8,964 bases of DNA from Pseudomonadota bacterium (GTDB lineage: Bacteria > Pseudomonadota > Alphaproteobacteria > Micropepsales > Micropepsaceae). The notes under the pieces were generated by a model. The model had not been told where the DNA came from, ran no database searches, and was given only the letters and a program-made list of their open reading frames with translations. The DNA is taken from NCBI GenBank assembly GCA_025360685.1, contig JANYBR010000512.1:1-8964 (forward strand), in the 5' to 3' direction. Position 1 is the stretch's first letter. Each line of letters starts with the position of its first letter. Both the position numbers and the translations under genes were made by a program. Positions 7,138-8,964 of this stretch are shown piece after piece.

Positions 7138-7740
7138 ATGAGAATATCTCGGATAAAGATGCTTTTCGCCGGAGCAGTCACCGCTATGGCGTGCCTTGTG
7201 GCAAGTGGCCCGGCCTTCGCGACGGCGACTACCCTGCTGCTTGATGACGGTCCCTTGGGCACCACGCTCATCACATCGGTCGATGGATCGGTGACGACCA
7301 GCCTTGGTCCCGTAGCGGACCATCAAGGTATTACGAACAGTTTCAGCGCCTTCGTGACCGGCTCCTTCTCGTTTCCAATCACCGATATCTCGATCATTGA
7401 GCCCGGCACGACGCTGGTGAGCGATGACCTTGAATTCTCCCAAGTGAACTTGGGGGGCGGTAACACTAGAACGATAGTTTTGGTATTCGGCTCCAACGAT
7501 GGCCCGCCGATTAACCTAATAACTTTCAACCCAATCACCGAGAATGGCCTCGTCCAGACGCTCTTCTCCACGCAGGACGAGCAAGGGGATGTTCTGAAAA
7601 TTCAATTCTTGTCCGAGGGCGATGCTCCGGGCGGTACCACCAATTCCGTCCCCGAACCGCCGACGTTCGCTCTGTTTGGCGCGGCGTTGGCTGCGTTTGG
7701 CTTGATGATGCGGCGGCCAACGGCTCGTTCCCACACTTGA
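7138..7740 (+). CDS. PEP-CTERM-type exported protein, putative exosortase substrate
   Basis: This 200-residue exported protein has a sorting tail. An N-terminal signal peptide (basic R2, R5, K7; hydrophobic 8-24; likely cleavage after AFA at 26-28) leads into a threonine-, serine- and glycine-rich, probably beta-strand domain at ~29-165 that I do not recognise. The C-terminus has VPEP (171-174), a hydrophobic segment (176-191) and Arg192-Arg193, followed by an unusually long tail, PTARSHT. This architecture is the PEP-CTERM signal processed by exosortases (EpsH/XrtA-type), usually with exopolysaccharide production. The ATG at 7138 has GAGGG six bases upstream; an internal ATG at 7159 would shorten the signal peptide. 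Codon use looks richer in A/T than in the flanking genes. A strong sigma-54-like promoter is upstream. The gene is convergent with the aminotransferase-like gene, only 25 bp away, and separates it from the sulfotransferase-like gene. Confidence 0.85.
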   Translation: MRISRIKMLFAGAVTAMACLVASGPAFATATTLLLDDGPLGTTLITSVDGSVTTSLGPVADHQGITNSFSAFVTGSFSFPITDISIIEPGTTLVSDDLEFSQVNLGGGNTRTIVLVFGSNDGPPINLITFNPITENGLVQTLFSTQDEQGDVLKIQFLSEGDAPGGTTNSVPEPPTFALFGAALAAFGLMMRRPTARSHT

Positions 7741-7765
7741 ATTTCGCAGACGCTGAGCGCGGAAC

Positions 7766-8680
7766 TCATCGTTTCGCGCTCTGCGCGTCCTTCAAGTGTT
7801 CATAGAGCGCGCGCAGCTGCGCGGTGACAGGGCCGGGAAGTGTGGTTGGCAGCACGTGTCCGTCAATCTCGCGCACCGGGGTCAGTCCGCCGAAGGTGCC
7901 AGTGACAAAGGCTTCGTTGGCCGCATGCGCTTGTTCGAGCGGGTAGTCTCCAAACTCGATCCCGATTGCGTTCGCGCGGCACAGTTCAATGACATTGGCG
8001 CGCGTCACTCCGTTGAAGCAGAACTCGCCGGACGACGTGCGGACCGTTCCATCCTTGACGAAGAAGAAGTTGGTGGCGTTGCAGCTGGAAATGAAACCTT
8101 TGGGGTCCAGCATCAGTGCCTCGTCCGCGCCCACCTTGATCGCTTCCAGAAGCGCCAGGATGAGATTAAGCCGGCTGTGCGAGTTCAGGCGCATGTCGAA
8201 CATCTCGGCGGGTGAACAGCGGATCGAAACCGTCGCGAGAGACAGGCCGCGCGAGGTCAGATTCGGGCTGGGCACTTTGCGTTCGGCCAGGATGACGATC
8301 GTCGGTTTTCCAATCGCATTGCGCGGATCCTGGTTGGCGCCAGTCTTTATGCCGCGCGTGATCATCACCCGCAGATGGACGCCGTCTTCGAAGCGGTTGG
8401 CCTTCAGTGTTCGCCATAGCTCCGCGACGAGCGCGTCGCGGCCAAGGCCGACATCGAGCGCAATCGCAGCCGCGCCGGAATACAAGCGCTCGAGATGGGC
8501 ATCGAGAAAGAGCAATGCTCCCTTGTGCAGGCGCAGTCCCTCCCAGACGCCATCGCCGACGACGAACCCCGCGTCGAACACCGATACCATTGCCTCGGCG
8601 CGCGGCACGAGGGCGCCGTTCAGATTGATCAGAACGGACGCGTTGGCGGGATCGTCCTGAAAATCCTGGCTACCCGGCAT
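7766..8680 (-). CDS. class-IV aminotransferase-fold (BCAT-like) protein lacking the PLP lysine
   Basis: This 304-residue protein has the whole fold-type-IV architecture of branched-chain and D-amino-acid aminotransferases. Clear blocks are FDAGFVVGDGVWEGLRLHKG (35-54), HLERL (62-66), ADEALMLDPKGFI (185-197), NGVTRANVIELC (223-234) and DEAFVTGTFGGLTP-like NEAFVTGTFGGLTP (255-268). Arg50, the GVTR turn and the GT of VTGTFGG keep the usual cofactor-phosphate site. However, where relatives have the Schiff-base lysine (K-x-x-N-R-L type), this sequence has N166-S-H-S-R-L. Where relatives have the glutamate that holds the PLP ring nitrogen (SEG..xN), it has S-Ser199-C-N-A-T-N. Ordinary transamination is therefore doubtful. 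The ATG at 8680 has GGAG six bases upstream; a longer in-frame start at 8821 lies inside the M24 gene and adds a low-complexity shadow. It overlaps the M24 stop by 11 bp, implying one operon. The alternative is that I misaligned the lysine and it is a true aminotransferase. Confidence 0.88.
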   Translation of the reverse strand: MPGSQDFQDDPANASVLINLNGALVPRAEAMVSVFDAGFVVGDGVWEGLRLHKGALLFLDAHLERLYSGAAAIALDVGLGRDALVAELWRTLKANRFEDGVHLRVMITRGIKTGANQDPRNAIGKPTIVILAERKVPSPNLTSRGLSLATVSIRCSPAEMFDMRLNSHSRLNLILALLEAIKVGADEALMLDPKGFISSCNATNFFFVKDGTVRTSSGEFCFNGVTRANVIELCRANAIGIEFGDYPLEQAHAANEAFVTGTFGGLTPVREIDGHVLPTTLPGPVTAQLRALYEHLKDAQSAKR

Positions 8681-8964
8681 CACGCGCTCCGGTCGACGAG
8701 AACTCCGGGACATTCGCGAACGGCTCATCGAGACTGTGCGATGGCAAGGTGAACCAGCGCGCGCCGGAGTCGGACATATGGAAGTGATCCTCAAGCCGCA
8801 CGCCAAACTCGCCCGGCACAACGATCATCGGCTCGTTCGAAAAACACATTCCCGGTGCCAACTCCGTCCTGTCGCCGCGGACGAGATTGGGCGCCTCGTG
8901 AATGTCCAGGCCGATGCCGTGGCCGGTGCGGTGCGGCAGGCCAGGCAGGCGATAGTCCGGGCCC
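8670..8964 (-). CDS. M24-family metallopeptidase (Xaa-Pro peptidase-like), C-terminal fragment
   Basis: Only the last 97 residues are in the window; the 5' part lies beyond the right edge. The pita-bread fold metal-site motifs are plain: GHGIGLDIHEAP (window residues 14-25, with the His ligand in GHGIG), SNEPMI with the Glu ligand (42-47) and GVRLEDHF with the second Glu ligand (54-61). The remaining aspartate ligands would be in the missing part. M24 members include prolidases, aminopeptidase P and creatinase-like non-peptidases, so the reaction (cleaving Xaa-Pro or another amide/C-N bond) cannot be fixed from this end. The stop TAG (8670-8672) falls inside the start region of the aminotransferase-like gene, an 11-bp overlap that points to cotranscription and coupled translation. 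The length and end are family-typical, so the 3' end looks intact. Confidence 0.93.
   Translation of the reverse strand, partial: GPDYRLPGLPHRTGHGIGLDIHEAPNLVRGDRTELAPGMCFSNEPMIVVPGEFGVRLEDHFHMSDSGARWFTLPSHSLDEPFANVPEFSSTGARDAG

Noticed and set aside
8681..8821. 47-codon N-terminal extension of the aminotransferase-like gene
   Set aside because: It lies entirely inside the M24 peptidase coding region and has no family similarity; ATG 8680 has GGAG at good spacing.
1..8964. CRISPR arrays, insertion sequences, rRNA, riboswitches and strong intrinsic terminators
   Set aside because: I saw no spaced direct-repeat array, transposase motif, rRNA-like block or GC hairpin followed by a T tract on either strand.

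Overview
The window is high-GC, densely packed bacterial DNA. Gene content and style suggest a Gram-negative proteobacterium, most likely alphaproteobacterial: a TPR-sulfotransferase, a secreted S10 carboxypeptidase, a PEP-CTERM-type surface protein behind a sigma-54-type promoter, and an M24 peptidase operon. The lineage is inferred from protein style only. There is no rRNA, convincing tRNA, CRISPR array, transposase or phage gene.

Left part (1-4242). A large TPR-repeat sulfotransferase is read on the minus strand and leaves the window before its C-terminus. It has no plausible ATG start; a TTG at 1581-1583 with a GGAG upstream is chosen. Divergent from it is a plus-strand pair: a classical short-chain dehydrogenase (SDR) and an ERG4/ERG24-family (sterol C14-reductase-like) membrane protein. 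Their stop and start overlap (GTGA), so they are probably translationally coupled. They look like a two-step reductive module for a sterol, steroid or other polycyclic/isoprenoid lipid. A small VOC (glyoxalase-fold) protein follows with its own ribosome binding site.

Middle (4243-6871). A complete secreted serine carboxypeptidase (S10) lies on the minus strand, convergent with the VOC gene. A 41-bp nested dyad, whose two pairs of perfect arms share one centre, lies 36 bp upstream of its start codon. Next, on the same strand, is a compact sulfotransferase-like P-loop protein.

Right part (6872-8964). On the plus strand is a small exported beta-rich protein with a VPEP + hydrophobic + RR tail. 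Upstream is a near-consensus sigma-54 promoter (GG-N10-GC), with two dyads further upstream where an activator could bind. Convergent with it is a minus-strand operon of an M24 metallopeptidase (C-terminal 97 residues only) overlapping by 11 bp a class-IV aminotransferase-fold protein. By eye this last protein lacks both the PLP Schiff-base lysine (Asn166 instead) and the PLP ring-nitrogen glutamate (Ser199 instead), while keeping phosphate-site motifs.

The most interesting candidate system is the minus-strand set M24 peptidase + lysine-less class-IV aminotransferase homologue + sulfotransferase-like protein. The sigma-54-controlled PEP-CTERM-type gene sits between its second and third members.
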